Source of the DNA: Planctomycetes bacterium HGW-Planctomycetes-1
GTDB taxonomy: Bacteria; Planctomycetota; Phycisphaerae; Sedimentisphaerales; UBA12454
DNA: 36,595 bases
Assembly (NCBI GenBank): GCA_002839495.1
Contig: PGYD01000010.1
Span: 1 to 36,595 of the forward strand
Direction: 5' to 3'
Below, in pieces: positions 23,925 to 32,453 of this stretch (its first letter is position 1; the number at the start of each line of letters is the position of its first letter). The position numbers were made by a program, and so were the translations under genes. The notes below the pieces were generated by a model. It worked only from the letters and a program-made list of their open reading frames with translations, was not told the DNA's origin and did not search any database.

Positions 23925-24785
23925 GTGAATCTGATAGAACTAATAAGGTATCGTTTTTTTCTTTTCGCGGGACTGCTTCCGTTTCTTTTAGGTCAGGCTG
24001 TAGCGTTTAACGCCCAGAGGAAACTCAACCAGCTTCGTTTTTGGCTGGGATTTGGGGGAATATTTTTTGTTCTCGTCGCGGTGGAATTGTTCAATGAATA
24101 CTTTGATGCAAAAGAAGGCGGCGACAGAGTTTTTTCTCAGAACCAACCAGAAATTCCAGGTTGGTTTTTTAAATTGGGAATTCTGGCTCTCGGACTTGCG
24201 TTTGTCATCGGCCTTTATCTGACTTTGCAGACAGGCTGGCCGGTGCTTTTGTTTTCTTTCCTTGGATTTCTCGGTGCGTATTTTTATGCAGGTCCGCCGA
24301 TTAGATGGGCATACCGCGGATTTGGGGAAATAGTGATAGGTCTCTGCTATGGCCCATTTATGGTACTGGGCAGTTACTACATTCAACTGCAAAGAGTTGA
24401 CTTTGTGCCGTTTTTTATCTCTATAATCAGCGGTTTGAGTGTGTTTTGCCTGGCGATTCTCAACGAAATACCGGACTACTATCAGGATATGCTCGTTGGG
24501 AAACGAAATCTGGTAGTGAAACTCGGAAAACAAAGAACGATTCTGCTACTAAAGCTGGGTTTAGCAGGTGTATTTGCCCTTTTGGCTTTAGGCGTTGTTC
24601 TAAAAATAATACCTGCAACAGCAATAGTTGCTGTAGTAACACTGCCACGGATTTTTAAAAGCATAAAAATCGCCGAGAAAAATTGTGATAATCCCAAGGC
24701 ATTTCTTTTTGCGATAAACACAATTGTAGTCGTGCACATTGTAATTGTTCTGTCTTTGGGAATAAGTTTCTTGGGAAGTAAATAA
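23925..24785 (+). CDS. UbiA/MenA-type membrane prenyltransferase
   Basis: A 286-residue integral membrane protein with about eight hydrophobic segments. The first Asp-rich motif is NEYFDAKEGGD (Asn57, Asp61, Asp67) and the second is NEIPDYYQD (Asn180, Asp184, Asp188); both hold Mg-diphosphate in the UbiA superfamily. YAGPPIRWAYRGFGEIVIGL resembles MenA, which prenylates 1,4-dihydroxy-2-naphthoate. It starts with GTG 7 nt after the radical SAM gene, so the two are probably one unit. UbiA enzymes are not the usual RiPP tailoring prenyltransferases, so a peptide-derived aromatic acceptor would be novel. The alternative is a menaquinone-pathway gene that only happens to be here; no other men genes are nearby. 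Confidence 0.88.
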   Translation: MNLIELIRYRFFLFAGLLPFLLGQAVAFNAQRKLNQLRFWLGFGGIFFVLVAVELFNEYFDAKEGGDRVFSQNQPEIPGWFFKLGILALGLAFVIGLYLTLQTGWPVLLFSFLGFLGAYFYAGPPIRWAYRGFGEIVIGLCYGPFMVLGSYYIQLQRVDFVPFFISIISGLSVFCLAILNEIPDYYQDMLVGKRNLVVKLGKQRTILLLKLGLAGVFALLALGVVLKIIPATAIVAVVTLPRIFKSIKIAEKNCDNPKAFLFAINTIVVVHIVIVLSLGISFLGSK

Positions 24786-24870
24786 AATAAATCATAGGCG
24801 TAAACTGCCGATAATACCAATTTGATTTAATAAGTGCGCCGAGCATAAGAGGTATGGCAGACAGATTTAA

Positions 24871-25083
<213 letters not shown>

Positions 25084-25102
25084 AAATTACACTAATTATA
25101 TC

Positions 25103-25137
25103 AAAGCCCTGCCATTGCAAAACAGCGGGGCTTTTTT
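25103..25137 (+). terminator. Rho-independent terminator after the enolase remnant
   Basis: AAAGCCCTGC (25103-25112) pairs with GCGGGGCTTT (25125-25134) with one G-T wobble, and six T follow (25132-25137). It is a different sequence from the terminator of the intact eno at 22323-22357, so the remnant brought its own 3' flank. Confidence 0.85.
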
Positions 25138-25188
25138 ATGCGCAACTTTATATTTGACACGGATTAACACGTGATTTAAACTGATTCT

Positions 25189-25479
25189 ATGGGAACAGAA
25201 GAGATAATAGGCAAACAAAGAGAGCAGATACTTGCTCTTGCGGCAAAGCGCGGCGCTTTTAATGTCAGAATTTTCGGCTCAGTCGCAAGGGGCGAGGCAA
25301 AACCAGACAGCGATGTGGATTTTCTGGTTGATTTGGAAGAGGGACGCAGTCTCTTTGACCTTGGCGGATTATTATACGACCTGCAAAATCTTCTGCAACG
25401 CAAAGTCGATGTCGTTACAGAAGCAGGGCTTCATTGGTATATAAAAGACAAAATCATCAAAGAGGCCAAATCTTTATGA
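25189..25479 (+). CDS. MNT-type nucleotidyltransferase (MntA-like), partner truncated
   Basis: A 96-residue minimal nucleotidyltransferase with an exact GSX10DXD motif: Gly30-Ser31, Asp42, Asp44 (FGSVARGEAKPDSDVDFLVD). The middle (FDLGGLLYDLQNLLQRKVDV) is typical of MntA/DUF-type antitoxins. In an intact pair it would AMPylate the HepT toxin encoded next door. Here the following gene starts in overlap (ATGA) but is cut short after 45 residues, leaving this antitoxin without a functional toxin. It lies at the right end of the accessory region, just before mraY on the other strand. It is a different subtype from the MNT at 19775. Confidence 0.88.
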   Translation: MGTEEIIGKQREQILALAAKRGAFNVRIFGSVARGEAKPDSDVDFLVDLEEGRSLFDLGGLLYDLQNLLQRKVDVVTEAGLHWYIKDKIIKEAKSL

Positions 25480-25613
25480 AGGATGATAAACTTTATCTGA
25501 TTTACATAATCGAATGTATTGAGCATATCGAATCATATACGAAAAATGTGAACAAAGAAACTTTTATGAACACACCTATCATACAGGATGCTGTCCAGGA
25601 AATGATAAAGTAA
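25476..25613 (+). pseudogene. Truncated HepT (DUF86) toxin gene
   Basis: ATG at 25476 overlaps the stop of the nucleotidyltransferase. The 45-residue product (KDDKLYLIYIIECIEHIESY, then TKNVNKETFMNTPIIQDAVQ) matches the first helix of DUF86/HepT proteins. It ends with EMIK and a stop at 25611-25613, where the family normally runs on for another ~65 residues carrying the RNxxxH catalytic motif. That motif is absent. The mraY gene ends 5 nt beyond it on the other strand, so the deletion or junction point lies at this border. Confidence 0.8.
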
Positions 25614-25618
25614 TTTCG

Positions 25619-26758
25619 TCAGCGAATCTTTAGCGTCGCAAGCGCAAGTGTCGCAAAAGCGGCGGCTATGAGCCAAAATCTCACTACGACCTGCGGCTCT
25701 GACCAGCCTGCCAGATGAAAATGATGATGAATCGGGGCGCATCTGAAAAGTCTCCTGCCGCCGGTATATTTGAAATATAATACCTGCAGGATAACGCTGA
25801 TAAGTTCGATAACGAACACGCCGCCGATAATCAGAAGCAGAATTTCATTTCTGGTAACCAGCGCACCGTAGCCCATCGCTGCGCCGAGCGGCAATGAACC
25901 GACATCGCCCATAAAAGTCTGGGCAGGATGACAATTAAACCATAGAAAGCCCATCGCTGCGCCGAGAATCGCGGAAAAGAATATACTCAGTTCGCCGGAC
26001 TGCGGGATGTGGGGCAAAAGCAGATAGCCCGCCCAAGTCATCGTCGAGGTTCTCGTCATAGATTCGGACGCGACGTAACAGAGAATTACGAGCGTCATAC
26101 TGGCGATGGCAACGCAGCCGGTCGCAAGGCCGTCCATTCCATCGGTTAAATTCACGGCGTTGCTCGTAGCGGAGATATAAAGAATCGCGATAATAACAAA
26201 CAGCCAGCCGGTAATGGGTATTCCGTATTTATAGAACGGCAGCCAGAACCGTGTGGCATCGGGGATTTTTTCGACATCGAAATAAAGAAAAGTAGCGATT
26301 AGAACCGCCCCGCCGAATTGGAAGATGAGTTTTTCCCACGGCTTGAGGCCGTTGCGGCTGCGCTGACGAATTTGGCTGGTGAGTTTGAGCCAGTCGTCAA
26401 CGGCGCCGATGCCGCCGAACCACAACACAAGAATTATTGCTTTCTGTATGAAAGGGTTGTTGAGCTTTGCCCACAATAGAGTACCGGCGAGAACAGCCGC
26501 AATAATAATCAGTCCACCCATCGTGGGAGTGTTTGCTTTTTCCTTGTTTAGGTCGTTGAGCTTTTCGTGATGAAATTCCGGCCTGTCGCCGATTTTTTTG
26601 CGCATCAGCCAGCGGATAATTTTAGGACCCAAAAGCCAGGCAACGGCGAGACTCGTCAGCGCAGCCATTATGCAGCGGAACAGAACCTCCTGCCAGGCAT
26701 AAAAACCGAGCGAACGGGTTGCAAAATCTTCCAAAAGAGAAAGCAAATGATAAATCAT
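25619..26758 (-). CDS. mraY: Phospho-N-acetylmuramoyl-pentapeptide transferase
   Basis: A 379-residue integral membrane enzyme that joins the UDP-MurNAc-pentapeptide to undecaprenyl phosphate, making lipid I. Family motifs are clear: NTPTMGGLIII, GAVDDWLKL with the catalytic aspartates, NAVNLTDGMDGLATG, FMGDVGSLPLGAAMG and HHHFHLAGWSEPQVVVRFW. About ten membrane segments are evident. It follows murF by 8 nt in a murE-murF-mraY operon. The usual next genes (murD, ftsW, murG) are not present; the operon instead ends beside a toxin-antitoxin remnant. The final codons lie 5 nt from the truncated hepT on the opposite strand. Confidence 0.96.
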   Translation of the reverse strand: MIYHLLSLLEDFATRSLGFYAWQEVLFRCIMAALTSLAVAWLLGPKIIRWLMRKKIGDRPEFHHEKLNDLNKEKANTPTMGGLIIIAAVLAGTLLWAKLNNPFIQKAIILVLWFGGIGAVDDWLKLTSQIRQRSRNGLKPWEKLIFQFGGAVLIATFLYFDVEKIPDATRFWLPFYKYGIPITGWLFVIIAILYISATSNAVNLTDGMDGLATGCVAIASMTLVILCYVASESMTRTSTMTWAGYLLLPHIPQSGELSIFFSAILGAAMGFLWFNCHPAQTFMGDVGSLPLGAAMGYGALVTRNEILLLIIGGVFVIELISVILQVLYFKYTGGRRLFRCAPIHHHFHLAGWSEPQVVVRFWLIAAAFATLALATLKIR

Positions 26759-26766
26759 ATTTTTAA

Positions 26767-28119
26767 CTAATGTCCGATAAAAAGCGTCTTAAATTTGTCA
26801 ATAACGGTTTCAAAGCGTTCGCTTCGCGAGGCTTTGACCAGTACTATATCGTCAGGTTTGATAAATTTGTGCAGATTATTGCAGAGCTGCGCGGTATTTT
26901 CAAATACACCGATGGAAATATCGCAATCTGCGGATTTTTTCGCGGCATCGGCAGCAAGTTCGCAATCTCCTTTTGTCGTCAGTAAAACCGGAATTTTATG
27001 CTGAGCGATTCTTTCGCCAAGCTCGGTATGCAGTTTTCCGCTATCTCTGCCAAGCTCGCCCATTTTGCCGCAGATAAAGACAGCCCTTTTGCCCTGCTGG
27101 TTCGCCATAAGGGATAAGGTTTCAATCGCATTGGCCATCGAGCCGGGATTGGCGTTATAGCAGTCGGCAAGCACAAGACAGGAGTCAAACTTCAAAGGCT
27201 CAAGTCTCATATCGACCGGCTTTACCGATGCGATGGATTTTGCAAATTGATTCGCCGAGATGCCCAGACTTTTGCAGACTGCCCAAGCGGCGGCAGCATT
27301 CTCGACGTTCGCCCTGCCGATAAGCGGAAGACTAACCGCGACATTGTCGATAACAAAAGTACTTTTGTCGCCTGAAAGTTTAAAATCCGGCACTTCAAAA
27401 GTTTCAAAGGATAATTTCCGAGTTTTGCAGTAATCAACGAGTTTTTTTATCGAGCCGTTGATGAAAAATTTTCCGCCTGTTCTTAAGCCTGCCGTGATGG
27501 AGACTTTTTCCTCTATTATCGCATCGATACTGCCGAAACCTTCGAGATGAGCCGGACATATTGTCGTTATGACGGCGATATCGGGCTGAATTATCCGCGT
27601 AAGCTGACTGATTTCACCGATATGATTGCTGCCGAGCTCTGAAATCAGAATTTGGGTATCCTGCGGAGCATCCAGTATCGTAAGCGGAACGCCGATGTGG
27701 TTGTTATAGCTCTTCGGCGAAGAAAAACACCTGAATTTATCGCTTAAAATATGGCTGATTATGTTTTTTACGGTCGTTTTTCCCGCCGAACCTGTAATCG
27801 CGACAACTTTATATGATGAATTTTCTCTTACATACTTCGCCAATTCGCCAAGCGCCTTAATCGTATCATCGACGAGCAGAACAGGTTTGTCGGTTTCGAT
27901 TTTTTTCTGCACAACTGCGCAGGCTGCACCGCTCTTTAAAGCCTGTTCGACAAAATCGTGGCCGTCGTGGTTTTCACCCTTAATCGCGAAGAATACACAG
28001 CCGGGCGAGATTTTTCGGGAGTCAATACTTACATCTGAAATTTGAAATTTGAAATTTGAAATTTCAGATGTCTGAGCTTTTATAATTTCAGCAAGTTTTT
28101 TAATTTTCAGAGGTTTCAT
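26767..28119 (-). CDS. murF: UDP-N-acetylmuramoyl-tripeptide--D-alanyl-D-alanine ligase
   Basis: A 450-residue Mur ligase that adds D-Ala-D-Ala to UDP-MurNAc-tripeptide. The ATP-binding motif ITGSAGKTTVK is at residues 108-118, SIDSRKISPGCVFFAIKGEN forms the N-terminal substrate motif, and LADCYNANPGSM the central one. Its start codon overlaps the murE stop by 4 nt. Residues 17-29 (TSEISNFKFQISD) replace the usual loop before VSIDSR and are encoded by a palindromic repeat at 28032-28070. The insertion is in frame and sits in a variable surface loop, so function is expected to be intact. Confidence 0.95.
   Translation of the reverse strand: MKPLKIKKLAEIIKAQTSEISNFKFQISDVSIDSRKISPGCVFFAIKGENHDGHDFVEQALKSGAACAVVQKKIETDKPVLLVDDTIKALGELAKYVRENSSYKVVAITGSAGKTTVKNIISHILSDKFRCFSSPKSYNNHIGVPLTILDAPQDTQILISELGSNHIGEISQLTRIIQPDIAVITTICPAHLEGFGSIDAIIEEKVSITAGLRTGGKFFINGSIKKLVDYCKTRKLSFETFEVPDFKLSGDKSTFVIDNVAVSLPLIGRANVENAAAAWAVCKSLGISANQFAKSIASVKPVDMRLEPLKFDSCLVLADCYNANPGSMANAIETLSLMANQQGKRAVFICGKMGELGRDSGKLHTELGERIAQHKIPVLLTTKGDCELAADAAKKSADCDISIGVFENTAQLCNNLHKFIKPDDIVLVKASRSERFETVIDKFKTLFIGH
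28032..28070 (-). repeat. Palindromic GAAATTT repeat inside murF
   Basis: CATCTGAAATTT at 28032 and AAATTTCAGATG ending at 28070 are inverted copies, joined by further GAAATTT units, so the 39-bp block is both a 7-bp tandem repeat and a hairpin. It codes for the SEISNFKFQISD segment near the MurF N-terminus. Similar ISNFKFQIS-coding repeats are common between and within genes of other bacteria, which supports a mobile or amplified small repeat. Confidence 0.8.
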
Positions 28120-29585
28120 CCCGCCAGGAATTTTGCTGCCGTTTCAATATCGCTGAAATGAGTTTTTTCCGTACCGATAATCTGATAATTTTCGTGCCCC
28201 TTTCCGGCAATGAGAATTATATCATCTTTCTTCGCGGCGTTTATCGCTTCGGCGATTGCTTGTTTTCTGTCGGGCTGGACGACAATACTGTCGGCCTGCG
28301 GATTGGTAAAACCCGCAAGAATGTCTTCAATTATGGCCGCCGGTTTTTCGGTTCGCGGGTTATCGCTCGTAATAAAAATTTTCTCGGCAAACTGCTGGGC
28401 GACCTGAGCCATTCGAGGTCTTTTTGTTTTGTCCCTGTCTCCGCCGCAGCCGAAAACCGCTATCAGCCTGCCCCTGCATAAGGGCTTTAAAGTTTCGAGC
28501 ACCTTTTTGAGGGCATCGTCGGTATGGGCATAATCCACAAGCACCGTAAAGGCTTTGCTGCAAGGGACTTTCTGCAATCTGCCGGGGACGGCGGCAAGTT
28601 TCGACAGGCCTTTGGCGATTGTTTTAAGGTCGAATCCTGCTCCGATTGCCAGCCCTGCGGCGGCAAGATGATTGCTGATATTGTGCCTGCCGATGAGCGG
28701 CGATGAGACCTTGATTTTTTCGCCTTTGAACATAAGTTCAAAAACCGTACCGTTAATATCCATCGAAATTATTTTCGCAGTCAGGTCGGCACTCGCCTCG
28801 CTTTGCGGTCGAAGCGGGTCGGTTTCGAGCGAGTAGAAGATTTTTTTCGCTTTTGTCGCTTCAGCTACCTGCTGCCAGACAGAATCGTCCTTATTTATTA
28901 CCGCAGTCGCATCGGATTCGAGTCCCTGAAATAATCTTAACTTGGCGGCAAGGTACGCCTCCATTGTTTTGTGATAATCGAGATGGTCGCCTGTAAAATT
29001 CGTAAAGGCCGCGGCGCTAAAATCGATTCCAGCAAGACGGTTCTGCTCAATGGCGTGACTGCTTGCCTCCATAATCATATATTGTGAACCGGCATTCGCC
29101 ATTTTGTCGGCAAGCGAGGCAAGCTCTAATGCATCCGGCGTCGTCATCAATGATTCGACGCTGTCCTGACCGCTGCCGAGGTCGATTGTTACAGTTCCTA
29201 TTAGTCCGCACTTTTTTCCGGCGCTTGTAATAATCGAGCGGACAAGATATGCCGTAGTCGTTTTGCCGTTTGTGCCGGTAACAGCGAGATTGACTAATTT
29301 GCTGTTGGGATAATTGTAATAAGCCTGCGATAGAAGGCCGAGCGCCTTTGCAGTATCATCGGTCTGAATAACTTCTGCTGAAGCGACTTGCGCGGGCTGC
29401 TGAGTAACGATGTATCTCGCGCCTGAGACGGCGGCCTGGCCGATAAAATTATGGCCGTCAACACGAGTGCCTTTGATAGCGACGAAGATATCGCCCTGCC
29501 GAAGATTTCTCGAATCGCTGCATACACGCGGCCGCCAAACCAAAGGCTTGTTTTCCACCAGCTTTAATAATTGCTCTAATGTCAT
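28116..29585 (-). CDS. murE: UDP-N-acetylmuramoyl-tripeptide synthetase, meso-DAP type
   Basis: A 489-residue Mur ligase that adds the third amino acid to UDP-MurNAc-dipeptide. GTNGKTTT (residues 104-111) is the ATP loop, and SSHAIEQNRLAGIDF is the central signature. The motif DNPR at 408-411 is the known marker for meso-diaminopimelate specificity, so the organism should make DAP-type peptidoglycan. It is first in the murE-murF-mraY operon and overlaps murF by 4 nt. The 100-bp gap upstream is shared with a divergent DUF434 gene and should hold both promoters. Confidence 0.97.
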   Translation of the reverse strand: MTLEQLLKLVENKPLVWRPRVCSDSRNLRQGDIFVAIKGTRVDGHNFIGQAAVSGARYIVTQQPAQVASAEVIQTDDTAKALGLLSQAYYNYPNSKLVNLAVTGTNGKTTTAYLVRSIITSAGKKCGLIGTVTIDLGSGQDSVESLMTTPDALELASLADKMANAGSQYMIMEASSHAIEQNRLAGIDFSAAAFTNFTGDHLDYHKTMEAYLAAKLRLFQGLESDATAVINKDDSVWQQVAEATKAKKIFYSLETDPLRPQSEASADLTAKIISMDINGTVFELMFKGEKIKVSSPLIGRHNISNHLAAAGLAIGAGFDLKTIAKGLSKLAAVPGRLQKVPCSKAFTVLVDYAHTDDALKKVLETLKPLCRGRLIAVFGCGGDRDKTKRPRMAQVAQQFAEKIFITSDNPRTEKPAAIIEDILAGFTNPQADSIVVQPDRKQAIAEAINAAKKDDIILIAGKGHENYQIIGTEKTHFSDIETAAKFLAG

Positions 29586-29685
29586 AATTCTGATTCCAGA
29601 TTCCGATTACCAAACAACATAAGGCAGTTATTTTAACAAATGATTTTGTTTAATATCAACAATAAAGAAGATATAATTAAAAAAT

Positions 29686-30390
29686 ATGCCGGACAAGAGG
29701 AAACATCGAGGCGCCAACCCGCAGGACAGCAAGCTGTTCAGCGGGGATAATATCTCCGCTTTGCGGCAGGCGACGGCGGATTACTCGCTGCTTTTGACAA
29801 AAGACTATCCGCAAAACGCCGCCCTGAAGCTCGTAGGCGATAAATTCGAGCTTACCGACCGTCAGAGACTGGCCGTGATGCGGAGCAGTTGTTCTGACCG
29901 CCGGCTCGCCGCAAGACTTGCCAAACAGCTCCGGCCGCAAGAGCTTGCCGGACAGAAAATCATCATCGACGGCTATAACGTGCTGATAACCGTCGAGGCG
30001 GCAAAAAGCGGTGCGTTTCTTTTCATCGGACGCGACGGCTGTATAAGAGACCTTGCCGGGATGCACGGAACGTACAGGAAGGTTGCCGAAACCATACCGG
30101 CGATTGAGCTTATCAATAACTGCCTTAAAGAACTGAAGTTAAACCAAATCCTGTGGCTGCTCGACAGGCCTGTCTCCAACAGCGGCAGATTGAAGAAAAT
30201 CATCGAAACAGTTACCGGCGGGACGGTAAGGCTTATCAATAATCCCGATACGGAATTGATAAAAAGCGATGCCGCAGCGGCCAGCAGCGACAGTGCCGTT
30301 CTCGATGGTGCAAAGCGGTGGTTCAGCCTTGCGGCTTATATAATAGGTGAAACCGCCCTGCCTGCGAAAATAATCGACTTAAGCGATTAA
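29686..30390 (+). CDS. DUF434 domain protein (predicted nuclease-like)
   Basis: A 234-residue protein. The N-terminal ~85 residues are DUF434 (KHRGANPQDSKLFS, ALKLVGDKFELTDRQRLAVM). The rest resembles the PIN-like domain that usually accompanies it: IIIDGYNVLITVEAAKSGAF has the first acidic residue, LWLLDRPVSNSGRL the second, and SSDSAVLDGAKRW the later ones. PIN-like folds suggest RNA or DNA cleavage, but no activity is established for this family. It is transcribed divergently from murE and followed by a tRNA gene about 95 nt later. Only a weak GAAG precedes the ATG. Confidence 0.8.
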   Translation: MPDKRKHRGANPQDSKLFSGDNISALRQATADYSLLLTKDYPQNAALKLVGDKFELTDRQRLAVMRSSCSDRRLAARLAKQLRPQELAGQKIIIDGYNVLITVEAAKSGAFLFIGRDGCIRDLAGMHGTYRKVAETIPAIELINNCLKELKLNQILWLLDRPVSNSGRLKKIIETVTGGTVRLINNPDTELIKSDAAAASSDSAVLDGAKRWFSLAAYIIGETALPAKIIDLSD

Positions 30391-30485
30391 TAAGGTATTT
30401 GGCTGTCCATAATTATTACAGGAACTTTCTATATCTTCTTGCAAAATAACCCCTTTGGCTATAAACTATGTTTTATATAGAACCC

Positions 30486-30647
<162 letters not shown>

Positions 30648-30718
30648 TGATTTCATTTTTCGTGAATCTGCCGGATAAGCAGATAGAATTTATCTTGTTG
30701 TTATGGGGAGGGCCAAAA

Positions 30719-31207
30719 ATGGGCGGTCTCGAAAATGTCGAAGATGTACTGCGGCTTGCAATCAGCAGAGAAATCGAGGCTAACGTCTTTTATAACCTGC
30801 TTTCGCAATATACCGACATTCCGCAAATCCGCAGCCTGTGCGTTGAATTCGCATCCGAAGAACTCGAACATAAAGCCAAACTCGAACTGGAACTAATGAA
30901 ACTGGGCAATACCGTAAAACCCTATCCGACGCAAAACCAAACCCCTAAACCGCTCGATTATATGGTCGATATGTCCAAAATAATGCAAATGGACTACGAA
31001 GGACTGCTGCTGTTGGCAATGCAAAAAGAGAAAATATCGTTCAGGTTATATATCGACCTGCTGTCAACAATAACCGAGCCGTCACTGAAAGAGGTCTTAA
31101 TAGAACTTGCCGAGGAAGAGGCCAGACACAAAATCCGGTTCGAACTCGAATACGATTTGCTGATGGCAGGAAAAGGGAGGACTATAGAAGAACAGGTCAG
31201 GAGATAG
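30719..31207 (+). CDS. Ferritin-like/rubrerythrin-type diiron protein
   Basis: A 162-residue four-helix protein with two diiron-type ExxH repeats: ISREIEANVFYNLL with SEELEHKAKLELE in the first half, and AMQKEKISFRLYIDLL with AEEEARHKIRFELE in the second. It should bind two irons and act in iron handling or peroxide defence. The open frame extends upstream to a TTG at 30626 inside the tRNA trailer hairpin, but the ATG at 30719 is chosen because GGGGAGG (30705-30711) lies 7 nt before it and the first helix starts there. Its last 11 bp overlap the end of the convergent histidine kinase gene. Confidence 0.85.
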   Translation: MGGLENVEDVLRLAISREIEANVFYNLLSQYTDIPQIRSLCVEFASEELEHKAKLELELMKLGNTVKPYPTQNQTPKPLDYMVDMSKIMQMDYEGLLLLAMQKEKISFRLYIDLLSTITEPSLKEVLIELAEEEARHKIRFELEYDLLMAGKGRTIEEQVRR

Positions 31208-32453
31208 TTTCTTCTAAGATTTCGTCGCCGGCACTGTCAAGTTCGTTTAAATCCTGCGGAGGTTTCAGAGGCAGTATAATCGTGAAAGTTGTTCCCTTGT
31301 CCGGCTCGCTGTCAGCCATTATCTTTCCGCCGTGATGTTCAATTATCTGTGCGACAATCGGCAGGCCGAGGCCGGTGCCCGGGATTTCCTTTCCCGGTCT
31401 TCTTATACGGTAAAATCTTTCAAAAATTCTGGGCAGGTCATCTTTGGGTATGCCCATACCAGTATCCGAGACGACAATAACCATTTCTCCGTTTTGCCGG
31501 TCGATACTAATCACAACTTTCCCGCCTGCCGGGGTAAATTTAATGGCATTACTCAAAAGATTGGTAATTAACTGAATCATCCTGTTATGGTCGAATACGG
31601 CCTGGCAGCAGTCGGATTTAATTTCAACAGACATATTAATCTCAGCCTTTTTGGCGACAGGGGCCATTGTTTGAGCCGCTTCTTTAACTGTTTCCGCCAT
31701 ATCGCCGGGGTCAAAATCAAACCTCATTCTTCCCGATTCGAGTTTCTGGAAATCAAGGACATCATTGACCAGCATACTGAGGCGGTCGACGTTTCTTCTG
31801 GAAAGTTCGAGAAACTGCTTTTGTTTTTTATTCAGCCGTCCCGCTTCTCCTTCAAGGACGATATTGAGGCCTTCCTTGATGGCGGCAAGCGGAGTTCTAA
31901 GCTCGTGCGAGACAGTCGAGATAAACCGCGATTTCATCTCCATCGTCTCGTGCAGCTTTTCCTCGGAAAGTTTCCTCTCAGTTATATCGTTAAGGCAGAC
32001 GACGACGTATTTTCGGCCGTCGATGTCCACCGGCTCAACGCTTAGCGAAAACCAAAGTCTCGTATTTCTATCCTGAAAATAAGTATCGCTCTGAAATTCG
32101 ACTCCCCTGACAGGCTGAAAAGTTTCAAATACCCTGAGAATATTAACTCTTAAAGGGCATATTTTGCAGTGCGGAGTTTCGCAGCAGTGATATTTGCCCG
32201 AGGCGATCATTTTGCAGCCAAGAGCGCCCCCGAAAGATTTGTTGATTATCTGGTCGTAGTCCCTTTTAGCTATCCGCCGAATAGCGTCATTTACTCTTAC
32301 AACAATCAAATCCTCGTTAACAAGCAAAAGCCCGACGGGGACAGCGTCGAAAATCGCTTCGAGATTTTTGCGTTTCTCTTCGATGAATTTTTCAATCGTT
32401 TCGGCTTTGGACAGTGTCGCCGGTACGGTGTTATCGGGTTTTTCGCGGTTCAT
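31197..32453 (-). CDS. PAS-domain sensor histidine kinase with cysteine motif
   Basis: A 418-residue kinase without membrane segments. A PAS domain spans about 30-160, then HisKA with His183 (FISTVSHELRTPL), then HATPase with N (LLSNAIKFTPAGG), G1 (VSDTGMGIP) and G2 (GTGLGLP) boxes. Inside the PAS domain Cys80, Cys90, Cys91, Cys96 and Cys99 (GALGCK, HCCETPHCKICPLR) form a cluster seen in other PAS proteins that may bind metal, an Fe-S cluster or sense redox. Its ATG overlaps the stop of the upstream response-regulator gene by 4 nt, so they are one operon. It ends within the tail of the ferritin-like gene. Confidence 0.9.
   Translation of the reverse strand: MNREKPDNTVPATLSKAETIEKFIEEKRKNLEAIFDAVPVGLLLVNEDLIVVRVNDAIRRIAKRDYDQIINKSFGGALGCKMIASGKYHCCETPHCKICPLRVNILRVFETFQPVRGVEFQSDTYFQDRNTRLWFSLSVEPVDIDGRKYVVVCLNDITERKLSEEKLHETMEMKSRFISTVSHELRTPLAAIKEGLNIVLEGEAGRLNKKQKQFLELSRRNVDRLSMLVNDVLDFQKLESGRMRFDFDPGDMAETVKEAAQTMAPVAKKAEINMSVEIKSDCCQAVFDHNRMIQLITNLLSNAIKFTPAGGKVVISIDRQNGEMVIVVSDTGMGIPKDDLPRIFERFYRIRRPGKEIPGTGLGLPIVAQIIEHHGGKIMADSEPDKGTTFTIILPLKPPQDLNELDSAGDEILEETIS

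Noticed and set aside
23925-24785. Assigning the prenyltransferase firmly as menA
   Set aside because: It resembles MenA, but no other menaquinone genes are nearby and the operon partner is a peptide-type radical SAM enzyme, so the acceptor is left open.
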